64,000 bases of DNA from Meconema thalassinum (Eukaryota; Arthropoda; Insecta; Orthoptera; Tettigoniidae). The DNA is taken from positions 524,786,861 through 524,850,860 of the forward strand of contig OX336390.1 of NCBI GenBank assembly GCA_946902985.2, read 5' to 3'. Below are positions 23,426-34,555 of this stretch, piece after piece; position 1 is the stretch's first letter, and every line of letters starts with the position of its first letter. Position numbers and translations under genes: made by a program. The notes under the pieces are model-generated. The model searched no databases and was not told the origin of the DNA. It saw only the letters and a program-made list of their open reading frames with translations.

Positions 23426-23585
23426 ATGGTGCGCAATTTAACACTCATGGCAACGTCACAGAGTCCATCTCAAATGACCAAGGACAAATGCATTTTATTA
23501 TTATTATTGCCAGGGTGGCAAATAGTCCTTTGTAGATTTATTACAATGAATATAGATTTTAATTCGAAAATACCAGTAAAATATG

Positions 23586-23625
23586 TGAAAATAGGCTATT
23601 TAGTTACTCACGGAACTGCTTGTTG
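23586..23625 (+). repeat. HINE-B 3'-end fragment
   Basis: The 40 bases 'gaaaataggctatttagtt' plus 'actcacggaactgcttgtt' match the 3' end of HINE-B at 58510-58548, including the AGTT...GAACT terminal hairpin. The upstream 100 bases are not recognisably related. Confidence 0.6.
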
Positions 23626-24013
23626 ATCGTGTATTAACACACTTCATGGCATTTACTAAATATTATTTTCACACATGTGAACTTTTCTACATGTCTATTT
23701 CATTTTTTTTCTTTAGGCCCAGTACAAATTTAAGTGGTAAGTGGGTCAAAATAGTTTTGATTAGAATTGTGCAAATTTATAAGTGTTATTCTGGTTCCAG
23801 CAGCTATGCATCCCTCAACGTAACCTTAGGGAATGAACACTGATATATCAGATGTGCATTTCCCAGAAACAATAGTATACCACTCACCAACACTAGAGCG
23901 CCTCCACTGAGCACCCAAACTCACCTACAACAGACAAAGAAAATCAGTATAAGTACAAACAATCAAGAACAACAAAACAAATTTCCCCATCATGGATGGA
24001 GATAGATAAGAAC

Positions 24014-24165
24014 CAAGATGTTCAGTAAAGTACATATAGCCTACTTTCTCCTAAATGCATGGATATAGTTATTATAACTCTGTGTCATTTTCAAGGAGTT
24101 TATTTGAATGTTGGTTGTAGTAGCTTGTTGAAATACAACGTGCTATACGGATATTATACGTTGAT
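24014..24165 (-). mobile_element. HINE-A 3'-end segment
   Basis: Matches the 3' terminal 150 bases of HINE-A (for example 46349-46500, same orientation), including the terminal hairpin region (here one arm mutated, GTACAT instead of GAACAT) and AGCCTACTTTC. It may belong with the 5' part at 25283-25939, the two being separated by about 1.1 kb of later insertions. Confidence 0.75.
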
Positions 24166-24456
24166 TGAATCCTCACCTGAATTATATTTACACACACTAA
24201 TACAGCCATCACAATAACACAGATTATCATACAAAATTCAACACTTACTCAAATACACGGAGCTAAATGACCATGCATCTCAAATGAAACAACAACAGCT
24301 TCCTACCCAAATCCTTCCTCGTATAAAAGTATACACACTAGTAAGCCTACAGACATCACAGTGACACAGGTCATCAGACAATTTCTACACACACCCAAGT
24401 ACATGGGGCTGCAAGACCATGATGCCGCAAAACCCCTAAATAATCAACATCAAAGC

Positions 24457-24549
<93 letters not shown>

Positions 24550-24550
24550 A
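24166..24550 (+). mobile_element. Two SINE-F tails, the second with a long (AAC)n
   Basis: About 24180-24295 and 24296-24550 each carry the SINE-F tail blocks (a 'tacacacacta' block, 'acagccatcacaataacaca' or its variant, 'caagtacatgg' type block, final 'aacaacaac'). The second ends in roughly 31 AAC units (24456-24548). The poly-Asn and poly-Cys frames through it (24361-24621 plus, 24374-24574 minus) are microsatellite artefacts. Confidence 0.75.
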
Positions 24551-24731
24551 GACTCTACCACGGATCAAACACAAGGAATTCTAATCGCCGTAGTCAAGTG
24601 TTGAAATATGTGGTGTTATAAGTACATATATAATATGTTTGATTGCAAATACACACTATATGTGCTTAACATTATAACGCGTGAGTAGTTATAAATCAAT
24701 AAATACAAAAAGAAACGAAGTAAAAAAAATA
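24551..24731. other. Unassigned
   Basis: AT-rich DNA with no feature. Confidence 0.4.
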
Positions 24732-24800
24732 TTGCTGGGATTTGATCCACGAACCGTTAGCCTATGAGTCAAGGGCGCTACCACTACGCCACACGCGCAT
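24732..24800 (-). tRNA. tRNA-Met-like sequence, probably pseudogene or SINE head
   Basis: In reverse complement it has an A-box-like 'tggcgtagtggtagcgc', an anticodon-loop-like 'gactcataggc' (anticodon CAT) and a B-box-like 'cgtggatcaaatcccag'. The acceptor arms do not pair well (GCGCGTG against CCCAGCA), so a functional tRNA is unlikely. Confidence 0.4.
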
Positions 24801-25229
24801 TATGCTAACACGAGGTTAACAACTGGTTCAGTATAACTCCATAATTTTTGTCTTGGGATCATTGATTTCATTAGAGTTTTCTACCGTTTCTATAAACTAT
24901 TTGTTACTAAATATGTATTATTTTGTTCAGCACATTCCCAAAAGGATATAAACTTACGCAGTTACGGAAATATATGGATTTGCTAGCAAACAATAGCCTC
25001 CATTTTAACCCAACGGGGCGGCGCGGACAAGCACGATATCGCACGGTCAGCGTGAACTGTTAGTCACTCCTACTGTTACATATTCTATTTTAAAATGCTA
25101 ATTTCCTAGTGGTCACCTCCTAGAGGGCATTTTAAACCTCCCTATGTACGATGAGCGTATTTGGTAATACCAGACTTTATTGAATCGTAAGTTACGGGTA
25201 AGCTATAATACTTGCATGATTCATACATC
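24801..25229. other. Unassigned
   Basis: No gene or repeat recognised. The last 13 bases (25217-25229) are the TSD of the next insertion. Confidence 0.4.
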
Positions 25230-25282
25230 AGGGGCAGATGACCTCGTAGTTCCACTCCTTAAAAGAACAATAACTAACTAAT
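25230..25282 (+). mobile_element. 53-bp retroposon 3'-end insertion with TSD
   Basis: The insert 'ggggcagatgacctcgtagt' to 'acaataactaac' is flanked by a 13-bp direct repeat (tgattcatacatc at 25217-25229, tgattcatgcatc at 25283-25295). The same 3' end is at 30471-30520 and 36766-36813. It is a severely 5'-truncated retroposon. Confidence 0.8.
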
Positions 25283-25295
25283 TGATTCATGCATC

Positions 25296-25939
25296 CGCCA
25301 TCTTGAGAGTATTTAGCTGATGACCTTGTAGTTTGAGCAAAAACGCTTTGTTGCAAAATTCGGTAGAGATCAGATGATTAGGATAGTCGTAATTTGATTT
25401 AAGCTCAGAACATTTGAGTAGGCGCCATTACATTTTTGTTATGATGACGGCGATATACATGACACTGAGTTGCCCCTTGCTAGTGCTACCAAAGGTGGTT
25501 CGATTTGGTTTCGTTGCGTTTGCATTGATAGGGGGATTTTCACACATGAACGGCCGCCATATTCAAACTATTTGGCTGATGACCTTGTAGTTTGGTCAAA
25601 AGACGCTTCCTACATGAAGGAATGTTGTTGCAAAATTTGGTAGAGATCAATGATTATGTCAGTCGTAATTTGATTTAAGCTTTGAACATTTGGGTGGCCG
25701 CCATTATGTTTCCGTCAAGATGGTGGCGATATTAAGCATGACACTGAGGCGTCCTTTGCTAGTGCTACCTCTGTACCAAATTTCGTACAATTCGGTTTCG
25801 TCGTGTTTGAATTGATAGGGAGGGGGGAGGACAGATACACACACACACACACACACAGACTGACTGACTGACAACTCTTGGTCCGTGTAGATCTCATGAG
25901 CCTACTTTCATTTCCTTTGCAAAAATCGTAACTAGGCTA
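25296..25939 (-). mobile_element. HINE-A 5' part with tandem units
   Basis: Contains about two of the 300-bp HINE-A units ('ctgatgaccttgtagtttg', 'ttgcaaaatttggtagagatc', 'gtaatttgatttaagct', 'tggcggccgccat'), then the (AC)n run at 25836-25857 and the 5' terminus 'aaaaatcg...taggct' at about 25920-25939. Orientation agrees with 24014-24165. The frame 25715-25897 lies within it. Confidence 0.8.
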
Positions 25940-26039
25940 GAAAGGGGAACTGCAAGAAATTGAAAAGAAAGGAAAGGAAAATCTTGAGGTAAATTCTAAG
26001 ACCGCAGAAGACCACAGATGGGACATTGAAAAGAAGGTG

Positions 26040-26410
26040 AAATGAGGATCTCTGCAAGTGTTCAGAAAAGACACAATGCGAAAACAAAAACTGAAATTCT
26101 ACGGACAACTAGTAAGAATGGACGACAAACGATTCACTGAAAGAATCCTTAGAACATAATTGGAATTAGGAGGACGACGAAATGGATGGAGGAGGTTAAG
26201 AAGGACAAAGAAGAAATTAAAATTACATCTGAATTGAACCTCTACAGAAAGAAGTTCAGAAATCAAGCAGATAACGACAAATCTCACGAAGAGCAACTGA
26301 AGAACAGGCCCAACCCCGTAATATCGGAGGAGCAGAGAAAATTAAGGAGTGAACAAATGAAGAATTTCTGGGAAGAGAAAAGAGACAGACTAGCCAGAAA
26401 GCATTAAGTT
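26040..26410 (+). pseudogene. Non-LTR retrotransposon C-terminal relic
   Basis: One frame reads 'KLKFYGQLVRMDDKRFTERI' (about 26082-26145), the typical 'L.F.GHL.RM...R...RI' segment after a LINE reverse transcriptase. After a stop and a frame change the frame 26186-26407 continues with 'WMEEVKKDKEEI', 'KKFRNQ' and a basic end ('RSEQMKNFWEEKRDRLARKH'). The order and spacing match LINE ORF2 C-termini common in insects. The upstream RT core is absent, so this is dead and 5'-truncated. Confidence 0.7.
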
Positions 26411-26545
26411 ACACACGGTTCACAGTATGCGAAATGTGGAAGCAAGATGATGGAGATAGGTTTCGGTCTATAAGGAGAAACATTAAAATGAATTTCCGAT
26501 GAAGAGTTTTAAAGGGGTTCGACTTCAAGGTCATCTATCACCTTC
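26411..26545. other. Unassigned spacer
   Basis: Probably LINE 3' region. It ends with the 15-bp TSD of SINE-B (26531-26545). Confidence 0.4.
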
Positions 26546-26726
26546 GGGGACACGGTGGCGCAGCGACATGCTGTTGGCCTCTCACCAGGGTGAACCGGGT
26601 CCGATTCCCGGTCAATGCATGTAATATTTTCGATGTGAAATGTCATGTCCTGTGGTTCGGATTCCACGTAAAAAGAAGGCTCATAATAGCACGATTAACG
26701 GTCACGTAAAACTACAAGCTTTCTTT
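26546..26726 (+). mobile_element. SINE-B, complete copy with TSD
   Basis: A short tRNA-derived SINE: A-box-like 'tggcgcagcgacatgc', B-box-like 'gggtccgattcccggtca', then the body blocks 'ggttcggattccacgtaaa' and 'acgattaacggtcacgtaaa'. A 15-bp direct repeat flanks it (tcatctatcaccttc at 26531-26545; tcatatatcaccttc at 26727-26741). It is 181 bases. Confidence 0.88.
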
Positions 26727-26789
26727 TCATATATCACCTTCAGAGCTGTTGGCATTTGAGGAAGCCCATCCCTAAAACTGAAGAGAAAT

Positions 26790-27225
26790 GTGGGCGAGGG
26801 GCTCTCAGACCAACTTATGAATTACTTAGTATGGTGTATGGCATCATATCTCCCCGGAGGACCCAGTTCGATCCCCGTTTCTGCCAAGAATTGTAATTCT
26901 GGTCTGAGGGCTGAAACGGGGATAACTCAGCCTCGTGGGGCAAAACTGAGAAGAGGTGGGTTCCATTCCTACCTCGGTCATCCCAGAAAGGGTTTTCCAT
27001 GGCTTCCATTTCTAGTCCGGGCAAATTCTGGGATAGTTCCTAACATGAAGCCACAGCCAGCTCCTTTCCAATCCTCACTTCATTTACAACTTCACACACT
27101 AATATAGACACTACAATAACGTAGCTTATCAGACACATTTTTACATAGATACATACACACCCAAGTACTGTAAACGCGGCTGAAATGGGCACGATGGCCA
27201 AGCCTCTAAATGCTACACCACCAAT
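26790..27225 (+). mobile_element. SINE-F, long copy
   Basis: The longest SINE-F copy: tRNA-like head with 'cccagttcgatccccgttt' as B box (about 26863), middle blocks ('ggggataactcagcctcg', 'gaagaggtgggttcc', 'ttttccatggcttcc', 'gccacagccagctcctttcc') and the 'acacacccaagtactgtaaa' tail. Pieces recur at 7429-7862, 24166-24550, 62205-62365 and 62485-62730. The frames 26790-27107 and 26815-27024 are inside it. Confidence 0.75.
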
Positions 27226-28262
27226 GAATTCTCAGATAAAAGAAGTCAAGAAAACTTGCCTAAACTTCCCAGGGCATTTCATCCACTGAACATAACAAGC
27301 TAATGTATTTTTACAATTTACCACATTATTCCATCTTTCAGTGCTTTTAAAAATATTTCCCATAAAGCAAGGTAGATATTTTAATGAAATTCTAAATAGA
27401 AGGTCGGATGAGGTGAAAATGGAGGATTTGTGTTCAGAAGGAGGACGGAAATGCGTCGAAGGGTGGAAGAATACGAACTGTGGAAGACGAGAAAGTAATA
27501 TCGGCCCAAGTCGCAAGTAAATGTATGCAGGGTAGTTTCTATAATGATCTCTATTAGGAATCTTCCAGAGTATTACGAGAACAAATATAATTTCCTGTTG
27601 AATTAATTTTACATTTTTTAGCTTGCCCTTAATTTTTGACTTATAAATAACAATTTTGAATGCATAGTTTATGTCAATCACGGAAGTAAATTGATTTTGA
27701 ATATCGAAAATAATGTCAAGTCCATTGTCCACTTCACAATTACAGATGCGTTCTTCTGGATGCGATGTCTGGTACCAGTAATTCTAAACGGAAGTCTCAT
27801 TTGATGAGCAAAGTAGAACCGAAATTCTTCCCACAATCTTACTGGCGTGACGGGCAGACAACAATAGTTGTCCCGTGTGATACGGTGAGCACTGCAAACC
27901 TGAATAAATGAATGATCGGAAAGCAAGTCTGAATTAATTTCTAACTAGAGGTTCTAACCGTCCCGTCGCGTCGGTCCAAACTGGCCCGTCCTGTCCACAG
28001 GAAGAACGACCCTCTTCAAGCCAGCACCGCTTATTGCACCAGTTCACATGACCTTTTGGAACTGAGCTTTTTGTTGAGTGAATTATTAGCCAATCAAAAA
28101 CACTCAATTTCGTTAGCGCTTTACTTACAAGTACTCTTGAAGTATTGTGTTAGCCCCTATATACTACAGGGTGTCTACCAGAACATTGTGCACATGTATG
28201 TATGTGACTAATGGAGAGTACCAATAAATCGCCGATAGTAAACTATTTTCATTATAACACTG
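27226..28262. other. Unassigned; two adjacent minus-strand open frames
   Basis: Minus frames at 27678-27926 (82 codons) and 27232-27732 (166 codons) overlap. The 166-residue product is rich in Ile, Phe and Lys and has no domain I recognise; base composition suggests chance opening. The word 'cagggtgtctaccagaaca' at about 28168 resembles the start of DNA transposons common in insects, but no partner end was found. Confidence 0.4.
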
Positions 28263-30120
28263 CCGACACATGTTCTTATTTATTTATTTATTCAACCGGT
28301 AAAGGTGCCGGTGGTTGAAGAGTGCAATTTAACAAATTTGTATTATTTGTGAGAACAGAGCAAGAGAAGACTGTATCATCTAAAATATTAATATTATAAC
28401 AATGTAGTCACTTGTATTGATTTATTTAATTAGTTGAAGAGGGATACCAATGGTTGAGAGTGTAGTTTACAAAATTTGTATGTGAGAAACAGATAAACTG
28501 AAGCCTAGATCATCCAAAAGATTTACATTATAACATTGTAGACACTTGTACTTATTTAATTATTTATTTATGATGATGATAATTGTTGTTTTAAGGGACC
28601 TAACATCTAGGTTATCGGCCCCTAATGGTCTGGGTGATGGCGAAAATGACAATGAAATGGAAACCAGAACGAAAATTAAGTGAGACTGAAAATACTTACA
28701 ACATGTAACTCAGATTGAAACAACTCACAAAATGGAGAGTGGTAATACTTACAAAAGGGAATTGATAAGGAAACTACTCACAAAAGGAATAGATTGAAAA
28801 ATATGCACAAAATGTAGTTGAGGTTCAAAATACGTACAAAAAGCAATGTAGAGTCGAAATGTTAATACTTACAAAATGCAATTGAAATTCAAAATACTTA
28901 CAAAATGCAAATGAGATTGAAAATACGTACAAAATGCAATTGAGATTCAAAATACTTACAAAATGCAATTGAAATTGAAAATACACAATGCAATTTACAT
29001 TGAAAAACGCACATTTCAGATCCAAAATACTCACAAAGTGCAATTTAAATTGAAAATGCTTACAAAATGCAGTTGAAATTGAAAATGCTTACAAAATTTA
29101 CGGTAGATTCAAACTACTCATTTGGATGGACAATACTTACAAAATGCAATTTAGATTGAAAATACTTACAAACTGTAGTTTAGATTCTAAATACCCCAAA
29201 ATGCCATTGAGAATCAAAATATTTGCAAAATGCCCACCATACAAACTGCAATTTAGATTGAAAATACTTGCAAAAAGCGGTTTAGGTCAAAATACTTACA
29301 AAATACAATTGAAATTCAAAATACTCACGAAAGTCCAAGACCCTATATTGAAAGACTTACTAAAAAGCAATTTAGATGGTCAATCCTTACAAAATGCAAT
29401 TGAGGTTGAAAATACTCGCAAAATGCAATTTAGATCGAAACGACTTGCAAAAAGCAACGCAGATTGAAAATAACTACAAATTGGAGTGTAGAGGCAAAAA
29501 ATTCGCTAAAGGGAATTTAGATACACGGGAGCCAATTAACAAAAACAGTGCGGTAATCTTAAAGAGAAAAGGAAATATAATGAAAAGAAAACAAGAGGTC
29601 TGACCCCTTGAAGAAGGAGGGATCACGAATGATGAGACAAGGGCCAATTACGGCGGGAAAGTGAAAGACTCCCTAGGCCTCGGATACCCTAATACCAACG
29701 AGGTCGGAAAAGAACAAGAGTTGACCAAGGGAGGACGACAGGAACGAAGACGGAAAGGAGCCCGGCACAAGTAAGTGGAAGCAATGCCGGACTCAGCTGG
29801 GGACCCGTGGTCGCCAACCCACGTCCCACTAGATGTGAGCCCTGGGGGAAATTATTTATTTATTTATTTATTTAAGTAGTAGACTATGGGTATCGGTGGT
29901 TGAAGAGTGTAATTTACGAAATTTGTGTGCACAGTGTGAGAAACAGAAGCCTGCATAATCTATAATATTTACCTTGCAACGCTGCAGACAGTTGCATTTA
30001 ATTGTTTATTTACTTACTTACTTATTTATTTATTTCACTAGTAGACTAGGGATACCGATGGTAACTTACGAAATTTGTGTATGTGTGAGAAACAGAGTTC
30101 TATATCATCCTTACTCCCCG
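28263..30120 (+). repeat. About 140-bp satellite, four units, interrupted
   Basis: Units begin near 28263, 28406, 28546 and 29991. Shared marks are '(ttta)n', 'ggtggttgaagagtg(c/t)aa', 'aaatttgt', 'gtgagaa(a)cag', 'atcatc' and 'acattataaca(t)tgtag'. The third unit is split by the insertion at 28569-29847. Units differ by many substitutions, so the array is old. Confidence 0.7.
28569..29847 (-). mobile_element. Retroposon with internal 30-bp minisatellite
   Basis: The insertion interrupts a 140-bp satellite unit, between direct repeats close to 'aattatttattta' (low complexity). On the minus strand it starts with 'gggctcacatctagtgggac' and ends with the 'taacatctaggttatcggcc' type 3' tail (reverse) and an (ATC)n-like tail at 28569-28580. 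The middle (about 28680-29520) is a degenerate tandem repeat of about 29-31 bases with consensus 'aaaatacttacaaaatgcaa' followed by 'ttgagattga'. Frames 28825-29043, 29126-29467 and 29376-29603 run through this minisatellite. Confidence 0.65.
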
Positions 30121-30470
30121 CATTTCTACCGCACCAAGCAAACTGCGGGACTTGCTTACCACCAATATACTTACCACTACATTCACGCAGTATGTTTGGA
30201 ATTGGTGTGCCAGGAGTTAATATCAACTTAAAATACTTGTGAAAATTAAGTGAAAATTAAAAATGGCCAATATCTCTGTTATCACTCATATTAGAAAATA
30301 TACAAGAAATAAATGATAAGAAATAGCTTACCTAACAACATTTATTGTATAGGGTAGACCCTAGTACTGTGTGCTGTCTATTAATCACGTGCCCCCTCGA
30401 AAGGTGGACAGTAAGTTTTGTCGATAACTATTAAGTGTTGACTAAGTGAAAGGCATTTTACGTAGAATCT
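30121..30470. other. Unassigned
   Basis: No gene seen. The 85-codon plus frame 29974-30231 begins in the satellite and ends here and has no motif. Confidence 0.4.
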
Positions 30471-30520
30471 AGGGAGAGATGACCTCGCTGTTCCACTCCT
30501 TTAAACAACAATAATTAACT
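30471..30520 (+). mobile_element. 50-bp retroposon 3'-end insertion with TSD
   Basis: The insert 'agggagagatgacctcgctg' to 'acaacaataattaact' is flanked by acgtagaatct (30460-30470) and acgtagattct (30521-30531). It is the same 3' end as 25230-25282. Confidence 0.75.
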
Positions 30521-30589
30521 ACGTAGATTCTAACAGGAGAAACTGATGAAATGATGTTTAAGTTTTCTACGAAATACGGTTGTTGTGTT

Positions 30590-31130
30590 AATTTATCTGA
30601 GGTGTTTGGGACATCTTGGTCATCTGCCCCGTGTAGTTAAGAGTGTGTTAAACTTGTCTAATAATCAGTATTTACTGTATGTGAAGTCTGTTGTAGTGTA
30701 ACTGTATTAGGGGCAGGGATAGAGTAGGCGCTCCGGGACTTCAAGTAACGTAGACCTACTATCCTGGCATTTGCCAGGAGTGAGTGCGGAAACAAACCGA
30801 GAAAAAAAACCACACTCAGGATAGCTGCTGTCAGCGCCGATATTCGAACCTGTGCCTCCGAACACGGCTACGCCCTGGTGTTACGAAATAAAATGTCGTG
30901 TGGCTTCCGGAGAGACCTGGCACAGTTGTTTTGAGTTGACGCCCTTGGGTGGTCTGCGCGTCGTGATTAGGATGTGATGATGACGCCACAGATATTTAAT
31001 CCCCGAGCCAAAGGTATTAACCAAAGGAGATCAATATCCACACGAATCCGCTGGAAATCGAACCCAAGACCTTCCAAGCTGAAGATTAGCATGATAACCA
31101 CCTAGTCACGAGACCAGGGATACACATTCT
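30590..31130 (-). mobile_element. SINE-F-like copy followed by another antisense tRNA-like SINE head
   Basis: About 30590-30890 is related to 23125-23425 block by block and ends with an antisense B-box-like 'gatattcgaacctgtgcc' and A-box-like segment. About 30990-31125 contains another antisense tRNA-like head ('ggaaatcgaacccaagacc' B box; 'gtggttatcatgc'-like A box in reverse complement). Confidence 0.55.
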
Positions 31131-31542
31131 GCTGTTTACACGTGGTGGTGAACAGACATACATGAAATCTAAAAACCGGTCTTGTGTTGGCCGGAAACGG
31201 AAGATAATAACCTTCACAAAGTTTTCAATAGTATCGGTACCTATACATTTTCTTCATACCTGTTTTTTAAAGCAAGCAACGCTCTGAACATGTGTTAAAT
31301 ATTACCTTTTGTTTTATTTAAAAAATACGATTGTTAGTTTAAATTTTCATTTTGGTATTCGTTGTTTTGATCCTACCATGGCTAAATAAAATAAACATTT
31401 AAATGCTAAGGTAATACAGTAGTAACTTTGGTAATGGCTGTAACACTGGAAAAATTATATCTTTTACGATTATTATTATTATTATTATATTATTTACTAT
31501 GGGATATTTCACTAAAGCTTAAGGAGGTACACTTATAAATTA
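31131..31542. other. Unassigned AT-rich DNA
   Basis: No gene recognised; a short (ATT)n lies at about 31470-31490. Confidence 0.45.
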
Positions 31543-33720
31543 CTAGCTGAAGTACCCATGCTTCGCTACGCGTCATAAATAAATTAAAATGTGAAGGTGA
31601 CAGTTAAAACAGGGGATAGGCGAGGTGCTGCGCAGAGGGAGATTAAGGATGGAACATGTCCAACTACACCGCTCGGCGTTGACCGTGTTTTATCACACAA
31701 ATTTAGGTTTTACCTGCTAACCGTTGGAGATACCTTTCGGATAGAAAATGTAATTTTAAACCTCGTATATGCCATCAAAAGTTTGCTATTTCTTAGCGTT
31801 CTCTTTTTATTTGAAATGGAAATATGAAAGTTTGAAACCAAAGGGTGAAGTGACGTCACTAAAAATGGTCGCCATCTTTAAATAGTGCAAAGTATTGAAA
31901 TTTAAAATAACCTATATGTTAACCAGGTTAATCAGCTACTTCCAAGTAAAATTCATGTAAATCGGACCAGTGGTACTTGCGTGATTGAGTAATACACAGA
32001 CAGACACCGTCTCATTTTTGGCCTCGCTTCGCTCGCGTCATAGTCGTGTCATATTGTTATTCAATGAAATGCAGGTTTAACCCCGTTAACACCCCTTTAG
32101 AACCTGAATATCCAAAAATCCCTCCTTAGTAGACGTTTTCGACACACAACAAACATATCCCCAAAATATCATTCTTCTAACTTTTAATAGTTTTGGTTGG
32201 TCGATTAGAGTGAACATCCAAAAATCCTTCCTTAGTGGACGTTTTTCTTCCAGGATTTCACCCCTCCTCATAGGCCCCTTAAATTGCATTTATGAAAAAA
32301 AAAACGGTCGAACACCTATTTATTTAATTTATTTATTTATGTTTAAGCTGACTGATTTCCTCCGAGTTTCAAACTCCTCGCTTATGTCGTTTAAGAGATA
32401 CACGCTCCGTTAGGAATCTTTCAACCCCCACTTTTCAACCCTTTCACCTCATAATATACACTACATCGAAAAACCATTAGACATGTGTCCAGTTTTGGTT
32501 GGTCGATGAGAGTGAACATCCAAAAATCCTTCCTTAGTGGACGTTTTTCTTCCAGGATTTCACCCCCTCCCCATAGGCCCCTTAAATTGCATTTATGAAA
32601 AAAAAACGGTCGAACACCTATTTATTTAATTTATATATTTATGTTTAAGCTGATTGATTTCCTCCGAGTTTCAAACTCCTCGCTTATGTCGTTTAAGAGA
32701 TACACGCTCCGTTAGGAATCTTTCAATCCCCACTTTTCACCCCTTTGACCTCATAATGTACGCCACATCGAAAAATCCTAAGACACGTGTCTTCTTACTT
32801 TTTAATGATGAGTTTATATGCCGTGTATCACATCCCCCAATGAAACCAATCGGGAGATATTGTTATTCAATGAAAGGCAGGTTTAACTCCCTTAAGACCC
32901 CTTTAGAACCTGAATATCCGAAAATCCTCCCTTAGTAGACGGTTTTGACATACAATGAACATATCCCCAAACTGTCTTGTTTCTAACTTCAATAATTTTG
33001 GCTGGGCGATGATGAGTGAGTGAGTGAGAGAGTGAGTCAGGACATTTTCTTTCAATTTTTTTTCTTTTCAGAATTTCACCCCTCCCCATGAACCCCTTAA
33101 ATTTGATTTATGAAAAGAACTGTCGAACAGCTATTTACTTACTTTAAGCAGTTTTTCCCCCTGAGTTTGATGAGTGAGTCAGTCAGTCAATCAATCAGTT
33201 AGGACACTTTCTTTCCTGTCTCTCCCTCCCCCAGAATTTCACCCCTCCCCATGGGCCCCTTAAATTGGATTTATGAAAAAAAAAACGGTCAAACACATAT
33301 TTACTTCTTTTTTATGCTGATTTTTTCCGCTGAGTTTCAAACTCCCCGCCTATGTCGTTTAAGAGATACACGCTCCGTTAGGAATCTTTCAATCCCCACT
33401 TTTCACCCCCTTTGACCTCATAATATACACCACATCGAAAAACCCTCAGACATGTGTCTTCTTATTTTTAATGATGAGTTTATATGCCGAGTATCACATC
33501 CCCCAATGAAACCAATCGGGAGATATTGCTATTCAATGAAATGCAGGTCTACCCCCTTAACACCCCTTTAGAACCTGAATATCCAAAAATCCTCTGATAG
33601 TGGGCATTTGTGGCCCTTGAGGAAGCTGCATACCAAATTTCATTCCAGTCTGTTCGGTGGTTTCTGAGATTTCGTGATGAATGAATGAGTGAGTGAATGA
33701 GTGGTATTTGACATAATAGA
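31543..33720 (-). mobile_element. Helitron-B copy 1
   Basis: On the minus strand the element starts TCTATTATGTCAAATACC (from 33720 down; preceded by A) and ends CTAG (31543-31546) followed by T. Before CTAG is an imperfect inverted repeat AGCGAAG...CTTCAGCT, the expected 3' hairpin. The body has two to three of the ~640-bp Helitron-B units ('gaatatccaaaaatcc', 'aattgcatttatgaaaaaaa', 'gagatacacgctccgttagg') and the 3' part with 'agaacgctaagaaatagcaa' (reverse). It has no Rep/helicase gene. Frames 31591-31827, 32086-32935 and 32892-33089 are repeat-derived. Confidence 0.75.
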
Positions 33721-33795
33721 TAGTGTCAAGTCTTTGTTATGCTATACTCGGTTGACAGTACTGTGTGAGCAATTGAGTAACTAACGGGATTTCAA
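33721..33795 (-). repeat. Segment shared upstream of two Helitron-B copies
   Basis: In reverse complement these about 73 bases ('atcccgttagttactcaa' to 'aacaaagacttgacacta') match 44873-44942, which lies directly upstream of Helitron-B copy 2. It also begins with TC preceded by A, so it may be an alternative 5' end. Confidence 0.75.
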
Positions 33796-34187
33796 GTAAA
33801 GATCCTCATTTTCTGTACCGGTAGTGCATAGCGCAACTGGCATCCAGTCGGCCGTGTCTCGACTTGAGCTATGTTGCCATGGAAACTATCTGCCTTGCCA
33901 TTCCTTCATGAGTATGTTTTATGATTTGATTAGCCTGTGCTTGAGTGCAAAAGGGCCGAAATCAGAAGAATGAGAAAGACTATCGAAAATTCATGTAGCC
34001 AACGGTTCCTTCTGGGTCCTAAACTATGTGTATGCAAAATTTGGTTGAGATTGGTGGAACGGTGTAGGCTAGATTTGTATACGGAACAGACCCACCCACC
34101 CACCCACATACATACATACATACATACATACATACATACATACATACATACATACAGACTTTCACTTTTATATATAAGATATAAGAA
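33796..34187. other. Repeat-like segment with (CATA)n
   Basis: Contains 'tatgcaaaatttggttgaga', 'ggaacagaccc', a (CCCA)n and (CATA)n run at about 34088-34154 and 'tatatataag'. The pattern resembles the end of other dispersed insect repeats in this window but no boundary is clear. Frames at 33930-34295 are microsatellite-derived. Confidence 0.45.
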
Positions 34188-34555
34188 TTGCAACCAATGG
34201 CCATAGCAGGGTATTTTAGATTGAACGCCCGAGGGCTTCAACAAGTTCAATTTCAAGTAGTTCCAACTTTGGCTACCGGATGCTACTGCCACCAACAGCT
34301 AGCGGCGAACGTTGGAACTTGATAAAGCGTTTCTAACCAGCCAAATATAACCTACAAATTTTGCTACACGCTACCAATTGCAGTGGTAGGCTCTTTTGTA
34401 TGCCATAATACTATGACATGAGCCCGTCGGCTTTACTTTCACTCCAAAGGAAGGCATACTGAAGGATATTAACGTTCTTAGATATCCGACGACTTCGGCC
34501 GGGTTTGAACCAGTGACCCTGGGCATAACATTTCGACTACGACACCGAAGCTACA
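34188..34555 (-). mobile_element. SINE-D2 copy
   Basis: A SINE-D relative with a different tail ('ttgcaaccaatggccatagc'), shared with 39385-39768. The antisense head includes 'tccgacgacttcggccgggt' and 'ttgaaccagtgaccctgggc'. No clean TSD. Confidence 0.7.

Noticed and set aside
24361..24621. Poly-Asn open frame (and poly-Cys on the other strand)
   Set aside because: It is an (AAC)n microsatellite at the end of a SINE; no start context or conserved flanks.
24732..24800. Functional tRNA-Met
   Set aside because: Acceptor stem does not pair and the D and T arms are weak; kept only as a tRNA-like sequence.
27232..27926. Minus-strand frames of 166 and 82 codons
   Set aside because: AT-rich, Ile/Phe/Lys-rich translation without a recognised domain; could not be tied to LINE or transposase motifs.
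33930..34295. Frames rich in Tyr-Val-Cys-Met repeats
   Set aside because: They translate a (CATA)n microsatellite.
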